Part shown: piece by piece, positions 6,787 through 14,460 of the stretch
Layout of the letters: each line of letters starts with the position of its first letter
How positions within the stretch are numbered: the stretch's first letter is position 1
NCBI GenBank assembly: GCA_002482715.1
Contig: DLGN01000256.1
Span: forward strand, 1-16,286
Direction: 5' to 3'
Source: Oxalobacteraceae bacterium UBA7693
Lineage (GTDB): Bacteria > Pseudomonadota > Gammaproteobacteria > Burkholderiales > Burkholderiaceae_D
Length of the DNA: 16,286 nt
Notes under the pieces: model-generated
What the model was told of the DNA's origin: nothing
The model's input: only the letters and a program-made list of their open reading frames with translations
Database searches by the model: none
Position numbers and translations under genes: made by a program

Positions 6787-6818
6787 AAAAGAGAAGTCTA
6801 AAAGCAGACTTCTCTTTT
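6787..6818. terminator. Bidirectional intrinsic terminator between hipA and the crotonase gene
   Basis: AAAAGAGAAGTCT (6787-6799), a 6-nt loop, then AGACTTCTCTTTT (6806-6818): a perfect 13-bp stem with A- and T-runs on the two sides. Read leftward the stem is followed by a run of six Ts, so it serves the minus-strand operon well; read rightward it ends hipA transcription. Its left arm recurs alone at 4759-4778. Confidence 0.9.
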
Positions 6819-6863
6819 CTATTTTACTGATGTCCTTAGCGACGAAAATCTATTCTTAGCAAA

Positions 6864-7637
6864 TTAATTGAATTGCTTAAAATCAGGCTTACGCTTTTGG
6901 AAAAATGCCATCATCGCTTCACGAGCTTCGGGCTGCGACAACATCGCGCCGAAGTGGGCGTTCTCTTCGTTCATTTTTTCGCGTATCGCTTGTGGCTGAT
7001 TGGCCTTCATCAAGCTTTTAGTTAAGCGTATCGATTTCGCAGGTAACGCGGCGATCTTCGCTGCTTGTTTCTCTGCATACGGCAATAATTCTTCAAGTGG
7101 CAATACTTTGTTCACTAAGCCCATTTCATGCGCTTGTTGCGCGCTGAAAGCTTCGCCTAATAAAAGCATTTCTGCCGCGCGTTGATAGCCAGCTATTTGT
7201 GGCAGTACCATGCTGGAGGCGAATTCTGGACACAAGCCTAATTGAGTGAACGGCATAGAGAACTTGGCGTTATCCGCTGCGTACACCAATTCACAATGCA
7301 TCAACAAGGTGGTGCCGATACCGACCGCTCCACCAGAGACGGCAGCGATCACTGGTTTTTGTGCATCGTTCAAGGCATGCATGAATTGATAGACTGGAGG
7401 CATCTCAGTAGACGCTAAGCTGCCAGCATGTTTCATAAAATCTTCGAGATCATTACCTGCCGTAAAAATTTCTGGTTTGCCAGTGATTAAAATCACACTG
7501 ACGTTTTTATCGTCGTTCGATGCATTGATCGCATTTGCCATCGCTTCATACATGCCAAAAGTGATTGCGTTCTTCTTCTCTGGACGGTTGAAGTTGATGG
7601 TTAAAATACCGTCGTTGATCTGGGTCAGAATTTCCAT
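6864..7637 (-). CDS. Enoyl-CoA hydratase/isomerase (crotonase) family protein, isomerase-like
   Basis: 257 aa, full crotonase length. Oxyanion-hole segments are FTAGNDLEDF (58-67) and SGGAVGIGTT (101-110). Aligned by eye with rat mitochondrial enoyl-CoA hydratase, the two catalytic glutamates are both replaced: T110 for Glu144 and F130 for Glu164. Instead a glutamate is found at E138 in LGLCPEFASS, the position used by delta3,delta2-enoyl-CoA isomerases (compare SPEGCSS in ECI2). It is therefore more likely to move double bonds of unsaturated acyl-CoAs than to hydrate them, although databases would probably call it a hydratase. The ATG at 7637 follows AAGAGA and begins 13 nt after the hydrolase stop, so the two genes are co-transcribed. 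A strong terminator follows. Confidence 0.9.
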   Translation of the reverse strand: MEILTQINDGILTINFNRPEKKNAITFGMYEAMANAINASNDDKNVSVILITGKPEIFTAGNDLEDFMKHAGSLASTEMPPVYQFMHALNDAQKPVIAAVSGGAVGIGTTLLMHCELVYAADNAKFSMPFTQLGLCPEFASSMVLPQIAGYQRAAEMLLLGEAFSAQQAHEMGLVNKVLPLEELLPYAEKQAAKIAALPAKSIRLTKSLMKANQPQAIREKMNEENAHFGAMLSQPEAREAMMAFFQKRKPDFKQFN

Positions 7638-7650
7638 GATGTCTCTTGAA

Positions 7651-8550
7651 TTAGTTAGTTTGTGCGGATGGACGATGTTTGTTTTGTTGGATCAGCCATT
7701 GTAAAGCCTGTTGCCACAAGCTGTGTCGAAACTCCGCTCTAAAAAAGCCGAAGTGTCCGACCCGTTTTACTTGTATATCTTGTGGCTGTATGTAGCGGCG
7801 CTCCACGGGCGCATGGCTGAAATAATCATGTAGAGCATCGATATTCCTACGCCCCATCATTTCGTCATCAGTGAAGCTCATGCTAAGTATAGGCGCGGTA
7901 AATTGTTGATGGTAGGTTTGCATTGCTGCACCATTTTCATCGACGAAATAACGTTGATCTTTGCACCAGCGCGACCATTGATAAATGACACCTTTAGGAA
8001 GATTGCCAACTTTACGTAGTTTCTTGCCAGGGAAATAACCACAAACCTCGGTGTACAGGGGTACCAAAAAGTACCACAACAGCCACACCACGCGCTTCGT
8101 TGGCGGCGCGTTGTAACGCCAGTAACCAGTGCCAGAACCAACGGTCAACATACCATCGATCAAATGATTATCAGGCAGCAAGCCTGCAAGTTGCCCGCCG
8201 AGTGAATGTCCGATTACTAACAGCGGAACATCGGCATGCCAAGCGCGGGCAGCTAAGAGTGCTGAGTTGTAATCAAGCTCGGCCCAATCACTAATGTCAG
8301 CATCAAAGCCACGCAATGAGTCCACAAATTGGGGTGGCAATGATTCGCCCATGCCGCGATAGTCGAAGCTCAATACCGCAAAGCCATGCTCACACAAGAA
8401 CTCAGCAAACGGCGCATAAAATTGCTGCTTTACACCCATCGCCGCCGGCATCAATACTACGGCACGTATTGCGCCAACTGGCGAATACTTACGTCCCACG
8501 AGTCGAGTTCCATCTTTCGCAATGACTTCAGTTGTCTCAATCAAACTCAT
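7651..8550 (-). CDS. Alpha/beta hydrolase family protein (serine hydrolase)
   Basis: 299 aa from the ATG at 8550, chosen because GGAG lies 5 nt upstream; a GTG at 8574 would extend it by 8 residues into a terminator hairpin. Catalytic residues of the alpha/beta fold are visible: nucleophile S116 in VIGHSLGGQ, acid D228 or D229 in SFTDDEM, and H266 in RVGHFGFF. The SFDYRGMGES segment (61-70) after strand 4 is typical of lysophospholipase/S33-like hydrolases. A hydrophobic stretch at 153-165 may belong to a lid. No signal peptide, so cytoplasmic. Substrate unknown; its place in the beta-oxidation cluster suggests an ester or thioester (inference only). It is followed after 13 nt by the crotonase gene. 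Confidence 0.88.
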   Translation of the reverse strand: MSLIETTEVIAKDGTRLVGRKYSPVGAIRAVVLMPAAMGVKQQFYAPFAEFLCEHGFAVLSFDYRGMGESLPPQFVDSLRGFDADISDWAELDYNSALLAARAWHADVPLLVIGHSLGGQLAGLLPDNHLIDGMLTVGSGTGYWRYNAPPTKRVVWLLWYFLVPLYTEVCGYFPGKKLRKVGNLPKGVIYQWSRWCKDQRYFVDENGAAMQTYHQQFTAPILSMSFTDDEMMGRRNIDALHDYFSHAPVERRYIQPQDIQVKRVGHFGFFRAEFRHSLWQQALQWLIQQNKHRPSAQTN

Positions 8551-8565
8551 GGCAACTCCGTAAAA

Positions 8566-8593
8566 AAACCGCACAGGGTGATATGTGCGGTTT
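8566..8593 (-). terminator. Intrinsic terminator directly upstream of the hydrolase ribosome-binding site
   Basis: On the minus strand, AAACCGCAC, a 10-nt loop and GTGCGGTTT form a perfect 9-bp stem that continues into a run of seven Ts. The hydrolase Shine-Dalgarno (GGAG) begins only a few bases after the T-run. It is correctly oriented to end thiolase transcripts, or to attenuate read-through into the hydrolase-crotonase pair. Confidence 0.85.
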
Positions 8594-8622
8594 AGTTTTT
8601 ATAGGTTTTTTCAGAACGAAAA

Positions 8623-8742
8623 ATTGCCCTCAGAAATTCAATTATAGGGATGCTGCGCTAGGCGCAAGACGCAGCAATATGTCGATATTGCGAGTACTTG
8701 CAACAACGCGCAGCGCCCTAGAATTGAATTTATGTGGGCAAT
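8623..8742 (-). repeat. Large nested palindromic element after the thiolase gene, possible terminator
   Basis: Outer arms ATTGCCC (8623-8629) and GGGCAAT (8736-8742); middle arms 8634-8658 and 8708-8731, containing AAATTCAATT, TAGGG and GCTGCGC and their complements with only one mismatch and one small bulge; inner hairpin GCAATAT, loop GTCG, ATATTGC at 8673-8690. It starts just after the thiolase stop. On the minus strand GGGCAA runs into five Ts, so it could act as a terminator; its length and nesting also resemble interspersed repeats of the ERIC type. It fills most of the 194-bp gap before the hydrolase. Confidence 0.85.
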
Positions 8743-8744
8743 GA

Positions 8745-9941
8745 CTACATGCGTTCAAAAATACCTGCAGCGCCCATACCCGTTCCCACACACATCGTCA
8801 CCATACCGTACTTCAACTTATTCCGTTGCAAAGCATGGATCGTTGTCGCAGAACGGATTGCGCCAGTAGCACCGAGTGGGTGGCCTAATGCAATCGCGCC
8901 GCCCATAGGATTCACTTTAGCTGGATCAAGACCAAGATCTTGTACCACGGCCAAAGACTGTGCTGCAAACGCTTCATTCAATTCGAACCAGTCGATTTGG
9001 TCTTGTGTAATACCAGCTGCTTTACATGCTGCTGGAATCGCTTCTTTAGGACCAATACCCATGATTTCTGGTGGCACACCGCGTACTGCGAAAGAGGCGA
9101 AACGCGCCAATGGTGTCAGATTGAATTGCTTCAAGATTTTTTCGCTGACCAAGATTAGTGCGCCTGCACCGTCAGAAGTTTGTGAGCTGTTACCTGCTGT
9201 CACAGAACCTTTAGCTGCAAATACGGCTTTCAGTTTAGCCAAACCTTCCAAGGATGTATCTGGACGTGCACCTTCATCACGATTCACTGTACGGGTTTTT
9301 AATTCGATTTCACCGGTGACCAAATTCGGTACACGGTCGATAATTTCGAATGGTGTGGTCTCAGCGTCGAAGTAGCCAGCCGCTTGTGCAGCCAAAGCGC
9401 GTTGATGCGATTGCAGTGCGAAAGCATCTTGCGCTTCACGGCTAACTTTCCATTGTGCTGCGACTTTTTCTGCAGTCAAACCCATACCGTAAGCGATACC
9501 GGCGTTTTCATCTTTCAGAATCGCCATGTTCATCGATGGGTTGCTTCCCATCATCGGTACCATGGACATGGATTCCACACCAGCAGCAATCATCACATCA
9601 GCTTGGCCAACGCGAATACGATCTGCTGCCATGGCGACTGCCGTGATACCGGAAGCGCAGTAACGATTGATCGTCACACCGCCCATAGTATTTGGCATGC
9701 CAGCTAAAAGAACGCCCATACGAGCAATATTTAAGCCTTGTGCGCCTTCTGGGAAAGAGCAACCAACGATCGCGTCTTCGATCAATTTTGGATCAAGATT
9801 TGGCACCTGTGCCAAAGCGGATTTCAATACACCGACCAGCAAGTCATCTGGACGTGTATTGCGGAACATGCCGCGGCCCGATTTACCGATAGGGGAACGA
9901 GTTGCCGCGACGATGTAAGCGTCTTGTAATTGAGTAGTCAT
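8745..9941 (-). CDS. fadA: Acetyl-CoA C-acyltransferase (thiolase, beta-oxidation)
   Basis: 398 aa, standard thiolase length. All catalytic elements are present: acylated nucleophile C95 in NRYCASG, the NEAFAAQ block, H354 in GGAIALGHPLGATG, and the proton-transferring C384 in CVGTGMGA. It cleaves 3-ketoacyl-CoA with CoA to release acetyl-CoA, the last step of the beta-oxidation cycle. The ATG at 9941 is preceded by GAGGA at good spacing and lies 14 nt after the stop of the upstream dehydrogenase/hydratase gene, so the two are co-transcribed like fadB-fadA pairs and may form a complex. Sequence alone does not settle whether it prefers long-chain substrates (FadA/FadI) or acetoacetyl-CoA (AtoB); operon context favours the former. 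Confidence 0.95.
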   Translation of the reverse strand: MTTQLQDAYIVAATRSPIGKSGRGMFRNTRPDDLLVGVLKSALAQVPNLDPKLIEDAIVGCSFPEGAQGLNIARMGVLLAGMPNTMGGVTINRYCASGITAVAMAADRIRVGQADVMIAAGVESMSMVPMMGSNPSMNMAILKDENAGIAYGMGLTAEKVAAQWKVSREAQDAFALQSHQRALAAQAAGYFDAETTPFEIIDRVPNLVTGEIELKTRTVNRDEGARPDTSLEGLAKLKAVFAAKGSVTAGNSSQTSDGAGALILVSEKILKQFNLTPLARFASFAVRGVPPEIMGIGPKEAIPAACKAAGITQDQIDWFELNEAFAAQSLAVVQDLGLDPAKVNPMGGAIALGHPLGATGAIRSATTIHALQRNKLKYGMVTMCVGTGMGAAGIFERM

Positions 9942-9955
9942 TGTCGTGTCCTCTA

Positions 9956-12355
9956 TTAGTTACGTACTGGTTTGCCGGTTTGCATCATGCCCATGATGCG
10001 CTCTTGCGTTTTCGGATGGTTCAATAACTCCATAAACGCTTTACGCTCCATATCGAGCAACCATTGTTCGCTGACCATGCTGCCGTTGTCGATGTCGCCA
10101 CCGGAAACAACTTCAGCAATCATCTTGCCGAGTTTGAAGTCATGCGCTGAGATGAAACCACCGTCACGCATATTGATCAATTGCGCGCCGATTGTCGCCA
10201 GACCATGGCGACCAGTGACTGGTACCAGCTTGCGCATAGGAGGACGATAGCCAGCGTCAAACATGGCGCGCGCCTCCACTTTAGCAACATGCAACAACTC
10301 ATACGCATTGAAGACGATCACGTCGTTTTGATCGAGGTAACCCATCTTCTGCGCTTCTAAGGCTGACTTAGATACATTCGCCGTTGCTGCATTCGTGAAG
10401 TAGTTCTTCAAGAATTGCAATAGGTCGGTACCTTTGGCATCTTTGGCTGCACGTACTGCGGCTTCTTTCAAACCGCCGCCGCCTGGCACCAGACCAACAC
10501 CAACTTCGACCAAGCCGATGTACGATTCCAACGCTGCTACACGCTTAGCTGCGTGCATCATGAGTTCGCAACCACCGCCGAGTGCCAGACCTGCAACGGC
10601 GGCAACGACTGGAACATTCGCGTATTTCAACGCTTGATGGGCGTTTTGTAATTGTGAGATTGCTGGTTCGATCGCTTTCACACCACCAGACATAAACAAT
10701 GGCAGCATCGCTTGCAAATCTGCACCGGCAGAGAAAGCACCGCCTTCAGCTGCATCAGAGTGCCAGATCACCAAACCTTTGAAATTTTTCTCAGCTTCTG
10801 CCAAGGCTTTTTCCATACCAGCGACGACGCCTGGGCCGATGACATGCATCTTCGTTTTAAAGGACAGGATCAAGACATCATCATTCTGATGCCAGATGCG
10901 TACAGATTCATCTTCAAAGAATGTCACGCCAGCGGTGGCGCCAGTTGCGGCGCCTTCACCCATTACTGGAGCACGGAATGCTTGACGATCGTAAACCGCC
11001 AAACCTGAACGTGGTGCGAAGGTGTTGCGGCTGATAGACCAAGAACCTGCGGAGCTATGTACGCCAGGGTTGTCAGCCACTGGGCCTTCGAATACCCAAG
11101 CTGGCAACGGTGTTGCGCACAATGCTTTGCCAGCATCGATATCTTCTTTAACCCAAGTCGCGACTTGCTGCCAACCAGATGCTTGCCATGTTTCGAATGG
11201 ACCGACATTCCAGCCAAAGCCCCAACGCATCGCGAAGTCGATATCGCGTGCATTGTCTGCAATTGTTGCGCCATGAATCGCGATGTAATGGAAAGCGTCA
11301 CGGAAAATAGACCACAAGAACTGTGCTTGTTTGTTCGTCGATTCGCGCAAGGATTTCATTTTCTTGACCGGATCTTTTTCCTTCAAGATGCGCGCTACCA
11401 AGTCGTCGGCTTTTCCGCCGCCAGTGACATACTCACCACTAGCGAAATCTAAACGCTGAATATCTTTACCGACTTTCTTGTAGAAGCCTGCACCTGATTT
11501 GGAACCGAGTGTGCCAGCTGCCACTAATTTCGCCAATACGTCTGGTGTTTTATAAACAGCGAAGAACGGATCATCTTGCAAGTTGTCTTGCATAGTTTTG
11601 ATGACGTGCGCCATGGTGTCGAGACCCACCACGTCAGCCGTACGGAAAGTGCCTGAAGACGCGCGACCGAGTTTCTTACCAGTCAAATCATCGACCACAT
11701 CAACGCTCAGGCCGAATTGTTCGGCTTGATAGATGGTTGCCAACATACCGAAAATACCCACGCGATTTGGGATGAAGTTCGGTGTGTCTTTTGCGTGCAC
11801 TACGCCTTTACCCAAAGTCGTCGTCAAGAAACCTTCGAGTTGATCGAGGATGTCTGAACGCGTTGCTGCAGTTGGGATCAGTTCCACCAAATGCATATAG
11901 CGTGGTGGGTTGAAGAAATGTACGCCACAGAAACGTGATTTCAATTCGTCATCGAAACCTTCGGACAAAGCCGTGATCGACAAACCAGAAGTGTTAGAAG
12001 CGAAGATCGCATTTGGTGCGATGTGCGGCGCAACTTTTTTGTACAGATCGTGTTTCCAATCCATACGCTCAGCAATCGCTTCAATGATCAGATCGCAACC
12101 AGCTAAGACATCGAGGTTGTCTTCATAGTTGGCGACTTCGATCAAGGCCGCATCGTCTTTGTCACCGAGTGGTGCTGGGTTGAGTTTTTTCAGGTTCTCA
12201 ATGGCTTTGAGAACGATGCCATTTTTCGGGCCTTCTTTAGCTGGCAGGTCGAATAAAACGACAGGGACTTTGGCATTGATACAGTGCGCAGCAATTTGCG
12301 CTCCCATCACACCTGCGCCGAGCACGGCGACTTTTTTGACGATGAAATTAGGCAT
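9956..12355 (-). CDS. 3-hydroxyacyl-CoA dehydrogenase / enoyl-CoA hydratase fusion (FadN-like domain order)
   Basis: 799 aa bifunctional beta-oxidation enzyme. The N-terminal dehydrogenase has the Rossmann motif GAGVMG at 13-18 and the catalytic His-Glu pair H146 (VHFFNP) and E158 (HLVE), spaced 12 as in human HADH. The C-terminal crotonase domain has GLALGGGCELMMH with E597 and GLVEVGVGLVPGGGG with E617; their spacing of 20 equals Glu144/Glu164 of enoyl-CoA hydratase, so the hydratase looks active. The order (dehydrogenase first, hydratase last) is the reverse of E. coli FadB/FadJ and matches Bacillus FadN-type proteins. The start ATG at 12355 follows AAAAGG. The thiolase gene begins 14 nt after its stop. 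A 222-bp gap with GC-rich palindromes separates it from the upstream dehydrogenase gene. Confidence 0.95.
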   Translation of the reverse strand: MPNFIVKKVAVLGAGVMGAQIAAHCINAKVPVVLFDLPAKEGPKNGIVLKAIENLKKLNPAPLGDKDDAALIEVANYEDNLDVLAGCDLIIEAIAERMDWKHDLYKKVAPHIAPNAIFASNTSGLSITALSEGFDDELKSRFCGVHFFNPPRYMHLVELIPTAATRSDILDQLEGFLTTTLGKGVVHAKDTPNFIPNRVGIFGMLATIYQAEQFGLSVDVVDDLTGKKLGRASSGTFRTADVVGLDTMAHVIKTMQDNLQDDPFFAVYKTPDVLAKLVAAGTLGSKSGAGFYKKVGKDIQRLDFASGEYVTGGGKADDLVARILKEKDPVKKMKSLRESTNKQAQFLWSIFRDAFHYIAIHGATIADNARDIDFAMRWGFGWNVGPFETWQASGWQQVATWVKEDIDAGKALCATPLPAWVFEGPVADNPGVHSSAGSWSISRNTFAPRSGLAVYDRQAFRAPVMGEGAATGATAGVTFFEDESVRIWHQNDDVLILSFKTKMHVIGPGVVAGMEKALAEAEKNFKGLVIWHSDAAEGGAFSAGADLQAMLPLFMSGGVKAIEPAISQLQNAHQALKYANVPVVAAVAGLALGGGCELMMHAAKRVAALESYIGLVEVGVGLVPGGGGLKEAAVRAAKDAKGTDLLQFLKNYFTNAATANVSKSALEAQKMGYLDQNDVIVFNAYELLHVAKVEARAMFDAGYRPPMRKLVPVTGRHGLATIGAQLINMRDGGFISAHDFKLGKMIAEVVSGGDIDNGSMVSEQWLLDMERKAFMELLNHPKTQERIMGMMQTGKPVRN

Positions 12356-12447
12356 TGACGTACCTTTTAATGAAATTGAAATACGAAATCAAACTTGGTT
12401 GGGGTGGGGCGTTTGTTTCGCCCGACAAAAATTCTTACTTCTAAATT

Positions 12448-12571
12448 CCCTCCCCCGAGTTTTCACTTTTGGGGAGGGTTAGGGTGGGGATGGGTCTCTG
12501 TGTTTGTATCAATAACACTGTCTATCGAAAGAAACCCATCCCCATCCCTGCCTTCCCCTTGAAGGGGAAGG
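12448..12571. repeat. GC-rich composite palindromic repeat (REP/BIME-like)
   Basis: Three inverted repeats in 124 bp: CCCTCCCC (12448-12455) with GGGGAGGG (12471-12478); GGGGATGGGT (12486-12495) with ACCCATCCCC (12534-12543), enclosing a 38-nt loop; and CCTTCCCCTT (12551-12560) with AAGGGGAAGG (12562-12571). C-rich and G-rich tracts give strong strand asymmetry. There is no T-run, so it is not a standard terminator. It occupies the gap between the acyl-CoA dehydrogenase and the fusion gene. I recall similar C-rich repeats in Oxalobacteraceae genomes, but cannot verify that here. Confidence 0.85.
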
Positions 12572-12577
12572 AGTAAA

Positions 12578-14368
12578 TCAGAACAAATCAGCTTCCAACG
12601 ACAACAAATTCGCAGAACCAGAACGTGCCTGACGAATGCACATGGCAGTTTCTGGATACAAACGCGCAAAGTAGAAACGGATAGTCGCTAATTTCGCTTT
12701 GTAGAACGTGTCGCCAGAATCTTGCTTAGCCAATGCGATCTTCGCCATTTGTGCGAAGAAGTAGCTGTACACCAAATGGCCTGCAACACGCAGATACGGT
12801 ACTGCAGCAGCGCCGACTTCGTCAGGATTTTGGAAGGCCTTCATACCAATTTCCATCGTCAGTTTAGTGACTTTATCGCCGAGTTCTGCCAGTGGTGTGA
12901 TGAATTCTGACATCGCTTCATCAGTACCATTTTCTTCAACGAAAGCTTGTACTTTTGCGCCGAACTTACGCAATTTCGCGCCGTTGTCTTGCAAAATTTT
13001 ACGACCTAATAAATCCAAGGATTGGACTGTATTCGTACCTTCGTAGATCATGTTGATACGAGCATCGCGTACATATTGCTCCATACCCCATTCAGCGATA
13101 TATCCATGACCGCCGAATACCTGTAAACATTCAGACGTCGCTGACCATGCGTTGTCGGTGATGAAGGCTTTGATGATCGGTGTCAGTAAAGCGACTTCGT
13201 CTGCGCATTCTTTACGTACTTCTTCGTCTGGGTGATTCAACTCTTTGTCGAGTTGCAAAGCGACGTAAGAACAGAACGCACGACCACCTTCGGCCCATGC
13301 TTTTGCCGTCAACAACATACGACGTACATCAGCATGAACGATGATAGGATCAGCTGGTTTGTCCGGAGCTTTTACGCCAGACAAACTACGCATTTGAATA
13401 CGGTCTTTAGCGTAGACCAGCGCATTTTGATACGCGACTTCAGTCAAGCCTAAACCTTGCATACCCACGCCCAAACGTGCAGCGTTCATGAACACGAACA
13501 TCGCGTTCAAACCTTTGTGTGGTTGACCAATCAAAGTACCGATCGCACCATCGAGATTCATCTGGCAAGTGGAATTGCCGTGAATACCCATTTTTTCTTC
13601 GATCGCGCCGCAGAAAATAGGATTGCGTGCACCGAGGCTGCCATCTGCATTCGGCATGAACTTAGGCACCAGGAACAAAGAAATACCTTTAGAACCTTCA
13701 GGTGCATCTGGCAAGCGAGCTAATACCAAGTGAATGATATTTTCTGCACAGTCATGTTCACCAGCTGAAATAAAGATCTTCGCGCCTGTGATTTTGTAAG
13801 TGCCGTCGCTTTGCGGCTCTGCTTTAGAACGCAACATACCGAGATCGGTGCCGCAGTGTGGCTCGGTTAGGCACATGGTGCCTGTCCATTCGCCGGAAGT
13901 CAGTTTTGGCAAATACAGGGCTTTTTGTTCTGGTGTGCCATGTTCATGCAAACATTCGTAGGCACCGTGTGACAAACCTGGGTACATCGTCCACGCCTGA
14001 TTACCGGAGTTCATCATCTCGTACATGGAGTTGTTCATCACCAGTGGCAAACCTTGGCCGCCGTATTCCGGGTCGCAAGAGAGTGCAGGCCAGCCTGCTT
14101 CTACGTATTGTTGATAGGCTTCTTTAAAACCTTTTGGCGTGGTTACGGAGTGCGTAGTTTTGTCATGGTGGCAGCCTTCGCGATCACCGGAGTGATTGAT
14201 AGGGAAAATCACTTCTGAGCAAAACTTGCCGCCTTCTTCCATCACTTGATTGATGATGTCGGCATCAATTTCAGCGTACTTAGGCAATTCTTTGAGTGCC
14301 GCTTCTACTCCCAACAATTCATGTAGAACGAATTGCATATCGCGTAACGGAGCGATGTATTGACCCAT
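12578..14368 (-). CDS. Acyl-CoA dehydrogenase with C-terminal extension (FadE/DmdC-like)
   Basis: 596 aa, of the longer acyl-CoA dehydrogenase class that carries an extra C-terminal domain (short-chain enzymes are about 380 aa). It should catalyse FAD-dependent alpha,beta-dehydrogenation of acyl-CoA, the first step of beta-oxidation. Visible motifs: YGGQGLPLVM (102-111), the FAD/substrate segment TMCLTEPHCGTD (164-175), FGGHGYIAEWGMEQYVRD, and YEGTNTVQ with the probable catalytic base E443. The last ~130 residues are the extra helical domain. Family members include long-chain enzymes and the methylmercaptopropionyl-CoA dehydrogenase DmdC; context favours fatty acids. The ATG at 14368 has an excellent AGAGGAG about 6 nt upstream. 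The TetR gene lies 92 bp upstream on the same strand. Confidence 0.94.
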   Translation of the reverse strand: MGQYIAPLRDMQFVLHELLGVEAALKELPKYAEIDADIINQVMEEGGKFCSEVIFPINHSGDREGCHHDKTTHSVTTPKGFKEAYQQYVEAGWPALSCDPEYGGQGLPLVMNNSMYEMMNSGNQAWTMYPGLSHGAYECLHEHGTPEQKALYLPKLTSGEWTGTMCLTEPHCGTDLGMLRSKAEPQSDGTYKITGAKIFISAGEHDCAENIIHLVLARLPDAPEGSKGISLFLVPKFMPNADGSLGARNPIFCGAIEEKMGIHGNSTCQMNLDGAIGTLIGQPHKGLNAMFVFMNAARLGVGMQGLGLTEVAYQNALVYAKDRIQMRSLSGVKAPDKPADPIIVHADVRRMLLTAKAWAEGGRAFCSYVALQLDKELNHPDEEVRKECADEVALLTPIIKAFITDNAWSATSECLQVFGGHGYIAEWGMEQYVRDARINMIYEGTNTVQSLDLLGRKILQDNGAKLRKFGAKVQAFVEENGTDEAMSEFITPLAELGDKVTKLTMEIGMKAFQNPDEVGAAAVPYLRVAGHLVYSYFFAQMAKIALAKQDSGDTFYKAKLATIRFYFARLYPETAMCIRQARSGSANLLSLEADLF

Positions 14369-14387
14369 GATTTTCTCCTCTGGACAA

Positions 14388-14415
14388 ATTAAATTCTAAA
14401 AATTAAAAATCTCAA
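14388..14415 (-). promoter_or_regulatory. Candidate promoter for the acyl-CoA dehydrogenase gene
   Basis: On the minus strand, TTGAGA (14415-14410) and TTTAAT (14393-14388) are 16 bp apart, each matching the sigma-70 consensus at 5 of 6 positions. The predicted start would fall almost on the Shine-Dalgarno, giving a very short leader, which weakens the call. CAAGTTTGA, overlapping the -35 box, also occurs upstream of the fusion gene. Confidence 0.3.
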
Positions 14416-14460
14416 ACTTGCATTTAAATCGCTATGATTCTTGGGCGATTCAGGCTTACT

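Noticed and set aside
8734..9375. 213-aa open frame on the plus strand opposite the thiolase gene
   Set aside because: It is antisense to a complete thiolase with all catalytic motifs; the product is low-complexity (Pro, Ala, Ser) and has no recognisable domain.
12463..12669. 68-aa open frame on the minus strand over the GC-rich repeat
   Set aside because: It overlaps the end of the acyl-CoA dehydrogenase in another frame and consists largely of repeat-derived sequence.
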